From positions 28,277-92,276 of the forward strand of contig CAMDLP010000006.1 in the NCBI GenBank assembly GCA_945901795.1: a stretch of DNA of 64,000 nucleotides. The letters are read 5' to 3'. Origin of the DNA: Akkermansia muciniphila (GTDB lineage Bacteria; Verrucomicrobiota; Verrucomicrobiia; Verrucomicrobiales; Akkermansiaceae). Below, piece after piece: positions 32,923-41,348 of this stretch (position 1 is the first letter of the stretch; each line of letters starts with the position of its first letter). The position numbers and the translations under genes are program-made. The notes under the pieces are model-generated. The model was not told where the DNA came from and made no database searches. It was given only the letters and a program-made list of their open reading frames with translations.

Positions 32923-33378
32923 GTGATTCAAGCGGGATTGGTTTCACACAACGGCGAAAAAGTGAAACTCAAACGTGCCGACGGCAAGGAGTTCGAAGTC
33001 ATCCCGTCGATTTTCAGCGATGACGACGAGGCCTACATCAAAAAATGGATGGCCAACAATCCTGCGATCAAGAATTACAAGCTCAGGGTGGGCACTGCAA
33101 AAAAGAAAATCGAAGGCAAATCCGCTCAGAATGCGGAATTGGGCTTCAACCGCACGCTTGAGGTCACGAGCACGCCGGTGCAGATCGAATTAGTCCATTA
33201 TGACTACGCCGGCCGTTATAAGGACGAGCTCAAGGGATGTCTGGTTCGGATCGTAGATCAAGATGACAAAGTCGTTCTCGACTGGGTTTCCCCCGAGGTC
33301 TCGATGAAAGGAAAGGACTGGCTGAATACCAATCCCGCGCCTACTGGTGGCACTACCAGTCCCGCAGTCATTCGCTAG
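32923..33378 (+). CDS. SHD1/SLA1-like domain protein with disrupted 5' end
   Basis: The frame encodes NGEKVKLKRADGKEFEVIPS and FSDDDEAYIKKWM, the core of the SHD1-type domain common in secreted Planctomycetes/Verrucomicrobia proteins, then a beta-rich C-terminal domain (VQIELVHYDYAGRYKDE). The GTG at 32923 is only a formal start: the domain clearly begins upstream (RPFTNDNGTV, from about 32895). A signal-peptide-like stretch (VAVTAFAASSLANGNYAP, from 32853) lies in a different frame. A frameshift near 32900 is the simplest explanation, so the gene may be inactive. Confidence 0.55.
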   Translation: MIQAGLVSHNGEKVKLKRADGKEFEVIPSIFSDDDEAYIKKWMANNPAIKNYKLRVGTAKKKIEGKSAQNAELGFNRTLEVTSTPVQIELVHYDYAGRYKDELKGCLVRIVDQDDKVVLDWVSPEVSMKGKDWLNTNPAPTGGTTSPAVIR

Positions 33379-33460
33379 CTGCCTTGTCACTGCCGGGATC
33401 TTCCGGATAGATGGATAGGGAAGGTGGAATGTGTCCCGGCAGTCTCAGCCGGGAGCCCCA

Positions 33461-34102
33461 TCACCGCTGACGGCGGCGGCGCAGCAAGAGCAAGCCGGAA
33501 AGAGCCGCCAAGCCGGCCGACGCGGGCTCCGGCACGACATTCCACGTCACGACATCCTGACGGCCGTCATTTCTCAGATAGGTCAGGCTCACCGGGGTGT
33601 AATTCTTGACGTTCGCCAGATACTGGTTGGCGAGGAATGCCGTGCCTTCACTGGCAGGTTCGATGATTCTGATAGTTCCGTCGAAGAGCGACGCGCTCAA
33701 AAGCGCTTCCGTGGTCACTTCCCAGATCGCCCACTGCACCGCAGCGGCGTCCTGATCCGAACCCGAAGACGTGAGATAGCCACCCACCAGGCGGGCGATC
33801 GTATCCGAGTTCGCCAGCGAAAGTGGGCTTTGAATCTGATAGGTCAGCGTTTCGCCGTAGCTGATGTCCTGCAACGGCTCCACGCAAAACGCGCTGAAGT
33901 CCGTATCAGTTGCCACGTCGGTGTAGTTCATCACTCCAGCGGGATAGTCGTAAACAAAGCCGCCGTCGTTCCAAGTTCCCTGGAGAGTCAGGCCCGGACT
34001 GATTCCGTTTAAAGTTGCCGTCAGATTCTGTCCTTGAGCTTTCACTGCCGAAAACGCGGCGGTGGCAGCTACGGCACAAATCAATAATTTCGTGGTATTC
34101 AT
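33461..34102 (-). CDS. PEP-CTERM sorting-signal exported protein
   Basis: A 213-residue exported protein. An N-terminal signal (LLICAVAATAAFSAVKA) precedes a beta-rich body, and the C-terminus is VPEPASAGLAALSGLLLLRRRRQR-like: a V-P-E-P motif, a hydrophobic helix and an Arg cluster. These define substrates of exosortase/PEP-CTERM sorting, linked in the family to exopolysaccharide. No exosortase gene lies in the window. Function is unknown beyond that. The Met at 34102 starts the signal; the longer frame adds an implausible leader. A hairpin-rich 5' region lies upstream. Confidence 0.85.
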   Translation of the reverse strand: MNTTKLLICAVAATAAFSAVKAQGQNLTATLNGISPGLTLQGTWNDGGFVYDYPAGVMNYTDVATDTDFSAFCVEPLQDISYGETLTYQIQSPLSLANSDTIARLVGGYLTSSGSDQDAAAVQWAIWEVTTEALLSASLFDGTIRIIEPASEGTAFLANQYLANVKNYTPVSLTYLRNDGRQDVVTWNVVPEPASAGLAALSGLLLLRRRRQR

Positions 34103-34351
34103 GGGGGGGGGCGAAGAAGTAGCAAGCCCTCCCCGTGCGATCAAGAAATCTGAAAGATCATAATTCCGCAGTTTTAGACACCGAAGCAAACCACAAATCA
34201 TCAATGAGTTGCGACGAAAATAAGATTAAATGATCGAGATTTATAATGCTTCCAAGAAATAAGCGATCATTAACGAGAATGCCAAACCCGCAAACGGGCC
34301 GACGCTGAATCTGAGCATTGGGGATGAAAGCCAAGGGGGGCAACGCACCCG

Positions 34352-34418
34352 GGTTTTTCCTGAACTGGAAAAACCGGCTGGCTGGCTCCGGAGGGGGAGG
34401 ACCCGGAGCCTGCCAGCC
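34352..34418 (-). promoter_or_regulatory. Candidate structured RNA: two abutting hairpins
   Basis: Hairpin 1 pairs GGTTTTTCC (34352-34360) with GGAAAAACC (34367-34375) around a six-base loop. Hairpin 2 starts at the very next base: 34376-34391 pairs with 34403-34418 over 16 positions with one mismatch, and its core is CTGGCTCCGG with CCGGAGCCTG. The absence of any gap between the hairpins suggests coaxial stacking, as in folded RNAs. On the minus strand it would lie in the leader of the PEP-CTERM gene; a terminator role is less likely because no U-run follows. I could not match it to a known riboswitch. Confidence 0.5.
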
Positions 34419-34443
34419 TGATTTTGCTGTCATTTGTCACGAC

Positions 34444-34507
34444 AGCGAAATAGTCATACCCCGCCTGTGCGATCCGGCCCATTACGTGATCGCGGGGTAA
34501 TTTCGCT
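34444..34507 (+). promoter_or_regulatory. Long bulged inverted repeat upstream of rsmB
   Basis: AGCGAAAT (34444-34451) and TACCCCGC (34457-34464) pair in order with ATTTCGCT (34500-34507) and GCGGGGTA (34492-34499), giving two 8-bp helices with a five-base bulge on the left side only. It ends nine bases before the rsmB start, so as RNA it would affect the translation start region; as DNA it could be an operator. Which of these applies is not determinable by reading. Confidence 0.5.
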
Positions 34508-34515
34508 CACCCTTC

Positions 34516-35775
34516 ATGTCCGCCAAAAACTTCCACGTCCGCCAAGCCGCCGTCTCAGCCCTCCGCGCTTGGGCCAAAGGCCATGACTACGCCGAAACCT
34601 TGATTGAGCGCCACGCCCAGCGCCGCAAACTTTCCTCCGCGGATCGCGGGTTACTCCAGGCGATTCTCTTCGGAGTGCTGCGCCACCGCCGCTTGCTCGA
34701 CCACTGGATCGGTAAACTCCGCGATGGTAAGGTGGATGCGGAAACCCGCGACATCCTGCGCGTCGGGCTGTGCCAGTTGCTCATCCTCAATCTCCCCGAC
34801 CACGCCGCCGTCAATGAAACCGTCGAAGCCGGAAAAGCCAGCGTCCGCAGCCTGATCAACGCCGTGCTCCGCCGCGCCACCGTCGCCCGCAAGCCGTTGC
34901 TCGACGAGGTTTCCGACCTTCCCCAACCGGTCGCCCATTCGCACCCCGACTGGCTTTACAACCGCTGGCGCGCCGCGTTCGGCACCCGCAACGCAATTTC
35001 CCTGATGGAATGGGACAACCTGCCGGCGGTAAATTATTTCCGCGTCAATCCGCTCGTCCCCGCGCCGGAGTCCCTGCCCGGAACGCCGGTGGAAAACGCG
35101 CCGGGCTTCTATCAAATCGACGGCTCGCTGCCAAGTAGCTTACTCGCGTCCGGGGCGGTTTACATCCAGGACCTCGCCACGCGCCACTCGGTCGAACTGC
35201 TCGATCCGCAGCCCGGCGAGCGCATCCTCGACGCCTGTGCCGCGCCCGGCGGCAAGGCCTTCCTCATCGCCGCCGCGCTCGGTTCCGCCGAGAATCTGGT
35301 CTGCACCGATTCCAACGAAAAACGCCTGCCGCGGCTTGAGGAAAACCTCGAACGTCTCCACGCCGGCAAGGCCACCATCGCCGTCCACGACTGGACCCGG
35401 CCCGCTCCTGAAAAATGGCATCACAGCTTCGACGGCATCCTGCTCGACGTTCCCTGCTCGAACACCGGTGTGATCCGCCGCCGCGTCGACGTCCGCTGGC
35501 GTTTGCAAGCACCCGATATTGAGAAAATCTCCATCACCCAGCGCAAGATCCTCGAAAACGCCCTCGCCTGCCTCAAGCCCGGCGGCCGCATCGTCTATTC
35601 CACCTGCTCGATTGAGCGCGATGAAAACCTCGGCCTGGTCGAAGCCTTCCTCACCGACCACCCGGAGTTAGAACTCCGCGGAACCCGTGAGGCGCTGCCC
35701 TTCCGCGACCACACCGACGGAGCCTTCGCAGCGCGAATCGAGTGGAAATCTGCAATTCCCGCTGGCGAGGTATGA
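34516..35775 (+). CDS. rsmB: 16S rRNA (cytosine-C5)-methyltransferase RsmB-like
   Basis: A 419-residue enzyme. The N-terminal NusB-like RNA-binding domain (VRQAAVSALRAWAKGHDY, FGVLRHRRLLDHWI, HAAVNETVEAGK) is followed by the SAM-dependent domain: AAPGGKAFLIAAAL (motif I), CTDSNEKRLPRLEEN, the motif IV Cys in LDVPCSNTGVIRRR, and the catalytic motif VI Cys in VYSTCSIERDEN. This is the arrangement of RsmB (Fmu), which methylates C967. It is followed 22 bases later by a small membrane protein gene. Confidence 0.92.
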   Translation: MSAKNFHVRQAAVSALRAWAKGHDYAETLIERHAQRRKLSSADRGLLQAILFGVLRHRRLLDHWIGKLRDGKVDAETRDILRVGLCQLLILNLPDHAAVNETVEAGKASVRSLINAVLRRATVARKPLLDEVSDLPQPVAHSHPDWLYNRWRAAFGTRNAISLMEWDNLPAVNYFRVNPLVPAPESLPGTPVENAPGFYQIDGSLPSSLLASGAVYIQDLATRHSVELLDPQPGERILDACAAPGGKAFLIAAALGSAENLVCTDSNEKRLPRLEENLERLHAGKATIAVHDWTRPAPEKWHHSFDGILLDVPCSNTGVIRRRVDVRWRLQAPDIEKISITQRKILENALACLKPGGRIVYSTCSIERDENLGLVEAFLTDHPELELRGTREALPFRDHTDGAFAARIEWKSAIPAGEV

Positions 35776-35797
35776 ACAAAGTTCCTCGAAAAACCCC

Positions 35798-35959
35798 ATG
35801 AAATCCTGCCTCGGCATCCTGCTGGTCTTCTTCACCTTCGTCGCCGTCGTCGGCGGCGGGGCGTTCATCTGGTATCTCAGCAGCAGCAGCGAGTTTTCGA
35901 GGAAAAACGCGCCCGCGCCCGCCGCCGCCGCGCCCAAGGCCTCCGTAGCGCCCCCCTGA
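35798..35959 (+). CDS. Small single-span membrane protein (53 residues)
   Basis: Reads MKSCLGILLVFFTFVAVVGG, then AFIWYLSSSSEFS, and ends in an Ala/Pro-rich tail. One membrane helix (residues 5-30) and a short outer tail. The frame is open further upstream, but the Met at 35798 is the natural start of the helix. It sits 22 bases after rsmB and is likely co-transcribed. Function unknown. Confidence 0.6.
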   Translation: MKSCLGILLVFFTFVAVVGGGAFIWYLSSSSEFSRKNAPAPAAAAPKASVAPP

Positions 35960-36338
35960 TCTTTATCCACAAATCCGCAGCGGCAGGATCACGGAGGGGC
36001 GATGGATGATCCGCCCATGTCCATGAAAGGACAAAGGCATGCGGTTTCCTCACCTCATTGGCTTCTCATGGGCGGCGGCGGACACGTTCCGCCGCTCCTT
36101 GGGTGCCTGGCTTATCCGCATCAGGAGCGGCTTTGGAATTTGTGTATCAAGATCAGGCGCCCCCCCAAGGCGCGTCCTGTCCGCTAAACCAGACGGCCAC
36201 GCCATGATCCGTTTGGTCCGGAGCGGCTGAAATTTTTTTTGATGTGGTATTCTAGCGATTTTACTTCCGCTGTATTCCGCGATTTGGCGTCATGTCGCAG
36301 GAATGAAGACCACTCCATGACCTTCGCTTCCGCACCCG
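35960..36338. other. Intergenic region with inverted repeat and tRNA-like fragments
   Basis: This stretch of 379 bases has no supported gene. It holds a perfect 9-bp inverted repeat, GCCGCTCCT (36091-36099) and AGGAGCGGC (36123-36131), and a tRNA-like D-arm fragment on the minus strand at 36198-36180 that recurs at 36353-36335, where it forms the 3' end of the J-domain gene. A run of eight T follows near 36232-36240 after a GC-rich patch and could terminate a plus-strand transcript. Confidence 0.5.
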
Positions 36339-36353
36339 CTAGACCAGACGGCC
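36180..36353 (-). repeat. Pair of tRNA-like (D-arm) fragments as direct repeats
   Basis: On the minus strand GGCCGTCTGGTTTAGCGGA (36198-36180) and GGCCGTCTGGTCTAGCGGG (36353-36335) agree at 17 of 19 positions. The first continues with CAGGACGCG and resembles the D arm and start of the anticodon arm of tRNA-Glu-like genes (GTCTAGCGG-CAGGACGC). No T arm (TTCGA) or closing acceptor strand follows in either, so neither is a tRNA gene. They may be relics left by integration or tRNA duplication. Confidence 0.4.
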
Positions 36354-36905
36354 GAAACACCCGCGCAGGCCCGCTCGCCACTTTTCGAGGAACGCCAGGT
36401 TTCTAGCGGTTTTCGAGGAGGCTTCCACATCGGGATCCGCGGAATTTTCCCACTCCGGAAACACCGCGCACTCGCGGGTGATCACCGCCTCCACCTTGGC
36501 GATCGCGCGTTCCACCGCTTCGCGGCAGACTTGGGTTTCGCCTTCCAGCATCGCCCGGACCAGCGCGGACTTCGCCTCGTCGCGCTTGCGGATCACCGAC
36601 TCCGCCAACTGCGTGACCGCGCCGACTTCGGAGAATAAATCCATCAGCGAGTTGTCGATGCTGCCGCGGACCTCGCCTGGCGTGCCACGCAGTTCGAGCC
36701 AATGCCTGAGCCGCCGCGACGGGCTGAAAACCACCGCGAAAGCCTCGCGCAACGCGGCGAACTCGCCCTCCCCGCCGCCGGCATCCGGGTGCAATCGCTT
36801 GCCAGCGTCGCGGAAGGACTCGCGTAAGGCGTCGTCGGATAGAACCAGCTTCGGCTCCATTCCCAGGATTTGAAAAGCATCGGTCACTCGCGAGAAGCTG
36901 CCCAT
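36339..36905 (-). CDS. J-domain (DnaJ/HscB-like) protein
   Basis: A 188-residue cytoplasmic protein. Its first 70 residues form a J domain: FQILGMEPKLVLSDDALRES, then the HPD motif in RLHPDAGGGEGEF, then ALREAFAVVFSPSRRLRHWL. A helical C-terminal part (SLMDLFSEVGAVTQLAESV and EAVERAIAKVEAVI) follows and resembles the client-binding end of HscB-type proteins, without certainty. Its role would be to stimulate an Hsp70 partner, not in this window. The Met at 36905 starts just before the domain. The last codons come from a tRNA-like repeat. It is divergent from nadD with 69 bases between. Confidence 0.75.
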   Translation of the reverse strand: MGSFSRVTDAFQILGMEPKLVLSDDALRESFRDAGKRLHPDAGGGEGEFAALREAFAVVFSPSRRLRHWLELRGTPGEVRGSIDNSLMDLFSEVGAVTQLAESVIRKRDEAKSALVRAMLEGETQVCREAVERAIAKVEAVITRECAVFPEWENSADPDVEASSKTARNLAFLEKWRAGLRGCFGRLV

Positions 36906-36974
36906 GTTTCCGGCCTGCGGTAAAGCGCCGCGACGCTTGAATCGCACGGCGATGCCAGCTAGCGTCCGGCCGTC

Positions 36975-37553
36975 ATGCCCGCGCCGAGAAAAATCGCCCT
37001 GTTCGGAGGCACTTTCGATCCCGTCCACCTCGGGCATATCCATCTTGCGACGCTGGCGCAGGACGCTTTAAAACTCGATGAAGTTCGCTTTCTGCCCTGC
37101 CGGATTTCCCCGCACAAGCCCGGCAGCACGCCTGCCAGCGGCGACGACCGCTGCGAAATGCTGCGCCTCGCCACCGCCAGCCTTCCGTGGGCAGTCGTCG
37201 ATGATTTCGAGCTCCATCAGCCCGGCCCGTCCTATTCCTATCAGACCGCGGAAGCCATGGCCGGGCGGTTCCCGCAAGCCCGGCTCTTTTGGATCATGGG
37301 CTATGACCAATGGGACGCGCTTCCCCGCTGGAAAAACCCTGAGCAACTCGCGGAGTGCGTCGAGTTCATCGTCCTCGCCCGCGGGGAAACGCCGCAGCCG
37401 CGCGAAGGATACCGGCTGCACGTCGCGCAAGGCGGGCATCCGGCGTCCGCCACCGCCATCCGCGAGACGGTATCAAAAGGGGAAACCGCCCACCCGTGGC
37501 TTGATCCCAAAGTCGCGGAATGGATCGCCGCCAACGGTCTCTACCGCCCGTGA
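36975..37553 (+). CDS. nadD: Nicotinate-nucleotide adenylyltransferase
   Basis: Adenylates nicotinate mononucleotide in NAD synthesis. The 192-residue protein has the nucleotidyltransferase signature ALFGGTFDPVHLGHIHLA with the (H/T)xGH motif, the ISPHKP loop, WIMGYDQWDALPRW with the substrate Trp/Asp residues, and the C-terminal SATAIRETVSKG (S-x-T-x-I-R). Length fits the family. It begins with ATG 69 bases from the divergent J-domain gene. Confidence 0.95.
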   Translation: MPAPRKIALFGGTFDPVHLGHIHLATLAQDALKLDEVRFLPCRISPHKPGSTPASGDDRCEMLRLATASLPWAVVDDFELHQPGPSYSYQTAEAMAGRFPQARLFWIMGYDQWDALPRWKNPEQLAECVEFIVLARGETPQPREGYRLHVAQGGHPASATAIRETVSKGETAHPWLDPKVAEWIAANGLYRP

Positions 37554-37568
37554 AATCAGGTCCCGAAA

Positions 37569-39437
37569 TCAGGTGTATTTGATGAAGGCGGTGTAAACCT
37601 CCGGTGGAATGTCCAGCAGGGAGTAATCCTTGGACGAGACGAACAGCAGGCTTTGCTTGCCCTTCCCTAGCAACTCGTTGTCCGAGCCGAAGATCTGGTG
37701 CTCCAGCGTGCAGAACTTGCGGTTGAAATCCGCCACCTTGATCTTCACCGTGATGGTGTCGAACTCGCGGGATTCGCGCACGAACTTGTGCTCATACGAA
37801 CGGGTGAGAATATAGAACTTGGTGGTCTTCAGGTCGAAGTCCGGCATCGCCACGTTGAAAAACAGCTCGCGGGTTTTGCCGACGAACAAGCCATACATCC
37901 CAAAGTAAACGTTGCCGACGGAATTGGTATCCTGATAGGTCGCGATCATCGAGTAAACAAACCACTTGCCCTCGAAGTGCCCACCCAGCGCATGGTGGTC
38001 CTGGGGAGCCACCACGTCGGACGCGGTCGCCACGTGCACCGTTTTTGCGATCGCCTTGATCGCAGGGATTTCTGCCGCCGCCTCGATCACCTCGCCCGCC
38101 CGCTCGGTGACCACGCGCAACAGGTCGGCGTTGAAAACAAGCCACATCACGTAGGCCAGCGGCAGGATCGAGCCGAGGATCAGCAGCGCGGTGTCGCTCT
38201 TCAGATAGCCGAACGCGAAGATCGCCAGTGACATGCTCGCCATCGAGAACATCCGGATCTGCGGCAGCGGTTGTTGCGAGTTCGGCACGAAGCAACGGGC
38301 GATCGCCAACGCGGCGTAACCGACGAAAAACGAAGCGTAGAACACCATGAAATACTCCAGCTCCAGCCCCGCGAGAAGGCTGCCGAGCGTGATCAGTCCG
38401 ACTAACAGGAAGGTCGGAATCGGCGAGCCGATGATTTGCTTGGGGATCAGCGAGATCAGCATGTTCTCGCTCTTCTCGACGTTTTTCCCGAGGAACCATT
38501 TCAGCGCGATGTAACCGCTGTCCAAGGTCGTGAGCGCGCAGATGGCGAGGAACGAGAAATACGCCAGCGGCATCAAGCCACCGAGGGTTTTGTAGTTGGT
38601 GTGGAAATACTGGGTGACGAGATCGTGGGCGTATTTGAAACCGTCCAGGCCAGCCGTCGCCGCGAACTGCCCGCCGTGCTCGGTCATCACCCACAGCGCG
38701 AGGCAGCCGTGGAAAAGCAGCATCAGGAAAAAGATCGAGCCGCCGAAAAAGTAACTCGCACGGATCGAGCTCTTCTCGCGGTGAATCTGGATCGCCCGCT
38801 GCCAGTGCTGGAGGTCGAGCCACGGCCCGACTAACAACCCGATCACCAGCGGAATCGCGTAGCCAAAAAACCGCGCCCCCCGCCATTCGTCCTGGAACGG
38901 CGAGGTCCACGCGAACGGCTGCGGCACCAGCGGGTCGAGGCCGATCAAAATCGTCGCCACGCACGCCAGCAGCAGCCCGCCGAGCATCGCGTGGCTCAGC
39001 TTGATTTTTTGAATCCCGAATTCCTCCCCGAACAAACAACCGGCCGCTAGGATCACGAAAACGATCAGACACAGATAGAGTCCCAGCAGCGGCCCGGTCG
39101 CCAGCTTGAGCGGCACGAACAGGTAGTTCACCAGCGCGAAGACCGTCAGCGCCAGCGCCACGATTTGGTAGATGTAGAGGATCAGCCGGAACGGCCGGGA
39201 AAACTTGTCGAAGAAAATCGCCAGCGATTCCTGCCCGCCGCTGTGGCTTTCCGCCACGCGATGCGTCAGGAAACCGAACAGCATCAGCCCGAGCGCGTTG
39301 GGAATCGCGAACAACAGCAAGCCCTGCAACCCGAACATGAAGGTGATCTGCACGCTGAAAAACAGCCCCAGCCCCCACATCCACGACAGTGCCACCGAAT
39401 TCCCCCAAAGCAGCGCGTTCAACCAGCGAAAGTTCAT
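37569..39437 (-). CDS. Fusion of SSF-like membrane transporter domain and hotdog thioesterase-like domain
   Basis: A 622-residue protein. Residues 1 to about 440 form roughly 12 helices with features of sodium/solute symporters (LeuT fold): NSVALSWMWGLGLFFSVQ, VGPWLDLQHWQRAIQI, and AICALTTLDSGYIALKW, where SSF proteins have an S-S-x-D-S segment. From residue 481 follows a hotdog fold with DTNSVGNVYFGMYGLF (candidate catalytic Asp near 503) and KTRELFF; this resembles 4-HBT thioesterases and especially the enediyne/polyketide type (T-N-x-V-G-N-V-Y). The domain would lie in the cytoplasm. A single chain joining transport and acyl-thioester hydrolysis is unusual, and the cargo is unknown. The Met at 39437 begins helix 1. 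Confidence 0.72.
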   Translation of the reverse strand: MNFRWLNALLWGNSVALSWMWGLGLFFSVQITFMFGLQGLLLFAIPNALGLMLFGFLTHRVAESHSGGQESLAIFFDKFSRPFRLILYIYQIVALALTVFALVNYLFVPLKLATGPLLGLYLCLIVFVILAAGCLFGEEFGIQKIKLSHAMLGGLLLACVATILIGLDPLVPQPFAWTSPFQDEWRGARFFGYAIPLVIGLLVGPWLDLQHWQRAIQIHREKSSIRASYFFGGSIFFLMLLFHGCLALWVMTEHGGQFAATAGLDGFKYAHDLVTQYFHTNYKTLGGLMPLAYFSFLAICALTTLDSGYIALKWFLGKNVEKSENMLISLIPKQIIGSPIPTFLLVGLITLGSLLAGLELEYFMVFYASFFVGYAALAIARCFVPNSQQPLPQIRMFSMASMSLAIFAFGYLKSDTALLILGSILPLAYVMWLVFNADLLRVVTERAGEVIEAAAEIPAIKAIAKTVHVATASDVVAPQDHHALGGHFEGKWFVYSMIATYQDTNSVGNVYFGMYGLFVGKTRELFFNVAMPDFDLKTTKFYILTRSYEHKFVRESREFDTITVKIKVADFNRKFCTLEHQIFGSDNELLGKGKQSLLFVSSKDYSLLDIPPEVYTAFIKYT

Positions 39438-39648
39438 AAAGTCCGCCAAGGAACCTCCATTTCCAGGATGGAGCAAGCCAGATTCTTGGCCGCTCGCCCC
39501 GGGACCTTGTTGAAATGAGCCGAAGATTCGCCTTGAGACACCGGACTTGATGGAGAGACTCACCGCCCCGGCAGACAATTACCATTGATGTCGCCGGAAT
39601 CACCCTCTTTACTCCCCGCGCCTCCAGCAACGGCAAGCCCTACATTTC

Positions 39649-41313
39649 ATGATTGAGAATATCCGCAAATACACCGGCCTGATGATCGTGGTCTTCGTGA
39701 TCCTGTTCATCAGCTTCTTCTTCCTCGATTCGAGTTCCGTCAGGAACATGGGCGGAGGCCAGGCCATCCTTAAAATCGCAGGCCGCACCTACAACGACAA
39801 GGAGTTCCGCAGCCTCGGCAGCAGCTCCTTCGAGCTCACTTCCAACCTCGCCCGCGCCGGCGACTTTGGGCTCTATCAATTCCTGATGGGCCTCTCCACC
39901 GGCGCGACCAGTCAGGACGACGCCGCGGAGAAATTCTTCGTCGGCCGGATGATCCTCCGTCAGGCGAAAGAGGAGTTCGGCGTCTATCCGGGTGAAGAGG
40001 AGATTTCTGCCTACCTCAAAACTCTCCGCGTCTTCGCCGGCCCCGACCAGAAATTCAATCCGGAGACTTACCGGAATTTCATCGAAAAGGGCATGGGCCG
40101 CCTCGGCCTGACCGAAAAAGATCTCCGCGAACTCGCATCCGACGTGCTCGCCTCCCAGAAAATCAACGCCATCATCGGCTCCGGACTCAGCCCGGACCGC
40201 GACGCCGTCGCCAAGAATCTCGCCCTAGAAAACCAACAGATCACCGGCGAGCTCGCCAAACTCGAGCTGTCTCCCATCGAAGAGAAGATCCAACCGACCG
40301 AGGAGGAAATCAAAAAATACTGGGAGACCATCTCCGACTCGTTCACCACCGAGCCCCGCCGCAAGTTCACCTACATCGTCGCCACGCCGACCCTGCCGGA
40401 AGAGGCCAAAGTGGATGACGCGCCCGAATCCATCGCCGACGCCGCCGCCAGCGACGAGGTGAAAAAAGCCGCCGCCAAGAAAAAGGAAAAGGAGAAAGCG
40501 AAACGCGCCGCCGACCTCGCCGAACAACGCCGCAAGAAGCAGCTCGAAACCGACGCCCTCGTCGATGATTTCCTGTTCAAACTCGAAGAACAAAAAGGTG
40601 CCGGTTTCGAAGAACTCGCCAAGGCTAACAGCTGGGAAATCAAAACCACCGAACTCTTCCCGCGCAGCGCCTCTCCCAAGGACCTCGATGTGAACCTCCG
40701 CTCCTCCAGCCGCAGCGGCAAGGCCGTCGAACAGCTTTTCCTCATCAAGGAAACCTCCGATCCGTTCTCGAAAATCTCCGAAGCCATCGCCGTCGGCGAA
40801 AACCAATGGATCGTCGCCCGCATCGACGGTGAGGAGAAATCCCGGCCGAAAACCTACGAGGAAGCCCGCGCCGACGCCCGCGCCCAATACATTTCCGAAA
40901 AAGCCGCCGAAGCGATGAAGACCGCCGCCGCCGAAGCGATCACCAAGATCAAAACCTCGCAGGCTGCAGGCAAGTCCTTCGCCGATGCCGCCAAGGACGC
41001 AGGCATCGCCGAGACCAAGGCATTTTCCGCCATCATCAGCACCTACAAGCCGGACGGTGTCAGCGAGCCCAAGAACCTGTTTGAAGCCGCCCGCAACGTC
41101 GATCCCGGCACCATCGCCGAGGTCATCACCGAGTCCGACCGCGCCTTCATCCTCCACGTCGCCAAGCGCGAGGTGGTCAAGGAACCAAACGCTGCCGCCC
41201 GCATTGCCAGCGAGGTCACCTCCCGGACTAAGGAGAGCGAGACCGTCGCCTTCACCTCCTGGATCACCGCCCGCACCGAGGCCGCCAAGGTCGAGCAGCT
41301 TTACAAACGCTAA
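39649..41313 (+). CDS. PpiD/SurA-like periplasmic folding factor
   Basis: A 554-residue protein anchored by one N-terminal helix (YTGLMIVVFVILFISFFFL) with a large periplasmic part. The order matches PpiD: anchor, SurA-N-like helical region (AEKFFVGRMILRQAKEEFGV, ISAYLKTLRVF, RNFIEKGMGRLGLTEKDL), a charged coiled-coil insert (KKAAAKKKEKEKAKRAADL, near residues 275-305), and a C-terminal helical part. A canonical parvulin PPIase core is not evident, so this may be a chaperone only. The start is the first Met after a 200-base gap. Confidence 0.72.
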   Translation: MIENIRKYTGLMIVVFVILFISFFFLDSSSVRNMGGGQAILKIAGRTYNDKEFRSLGSSSFELTSNLARAGDFGLYQFLMGLSTGATSQDDAAEKFFVGRMILRQAKEEFGVYPGEEEISAYLKTLRVFAGPDQKFNPETYRNFIEKGMGRLGLTEKDLRELASDVLASQKINAIIGSGLSPDRDAVAKNLALENQQITGELAKLELSPIEEKIQPTEEEIKKYWETISDSFTTEPRRKFTYIVATPTLPEEAKVDDAPESIADAAASDEVKKAAAKKKEKEKAKRAADLAEQRRKKQLETDALVDDFLFKLEEQKGAGFEELAKANSWEIKTTELFPRSASPKDLDVNLRSSSRSGKAVEQLFLIKETSDPFSKISEAIAVGENQWIVARIDGEEKSRPKTYEEARADARAQYISEKAAEAMKTAAAEAITKIKTSQAAGKSFADAAKDAGIAETKAFSAIISTYKPDGVSEPKNLFEAARNVDPGTIAEVITESDRAFILHVAKREVVKEPNAAARIASEVTSRTKESETVAFTSWITARTEAAKVEQLYKR

Positions 41314-41348
41314 GTAGCGGCGATCACCGGTCGCCGCGTCCATCTTCC

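Larger units (their letters stand above)
34103..34515. other. Intergenic region between PEP-CTERM gene and rsmB, hairpin-rich
   Basis: These 413 bases separate divergently transcribed genes and should hold both promoters. The part next to the PEP-CTERM gene (34140-34280) is AT-rich. The part from 34340 to 34510 is dense in inverted repeats, described in the next two entries. No convincing open frame is present; the 91-codon minus-strand frame is proline-rich noise. Confidence 0.6.

Noticed and set aside
36110..36203. Complete tRNA gene on the minus strand
   Set aside because: A D-arm-like piece and a GC stem are present, but there is no T arm and no matching 3' acceptor strand.
37792..39636. 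614-codon minus-strand frame over the symporter-hotdog gene
   Set aside because: Shadow of the real frame; no membrane helices or motifs, and Arg/Asp-rich composition.
40225..41343. 372-codon minus-strand frame opposite the PpiD-like gene
   Set aside because: Gly/Phe/Asp-rich antisense translation of Ala/Lys-rich codons. The sense gene has an anchor and the family layout.
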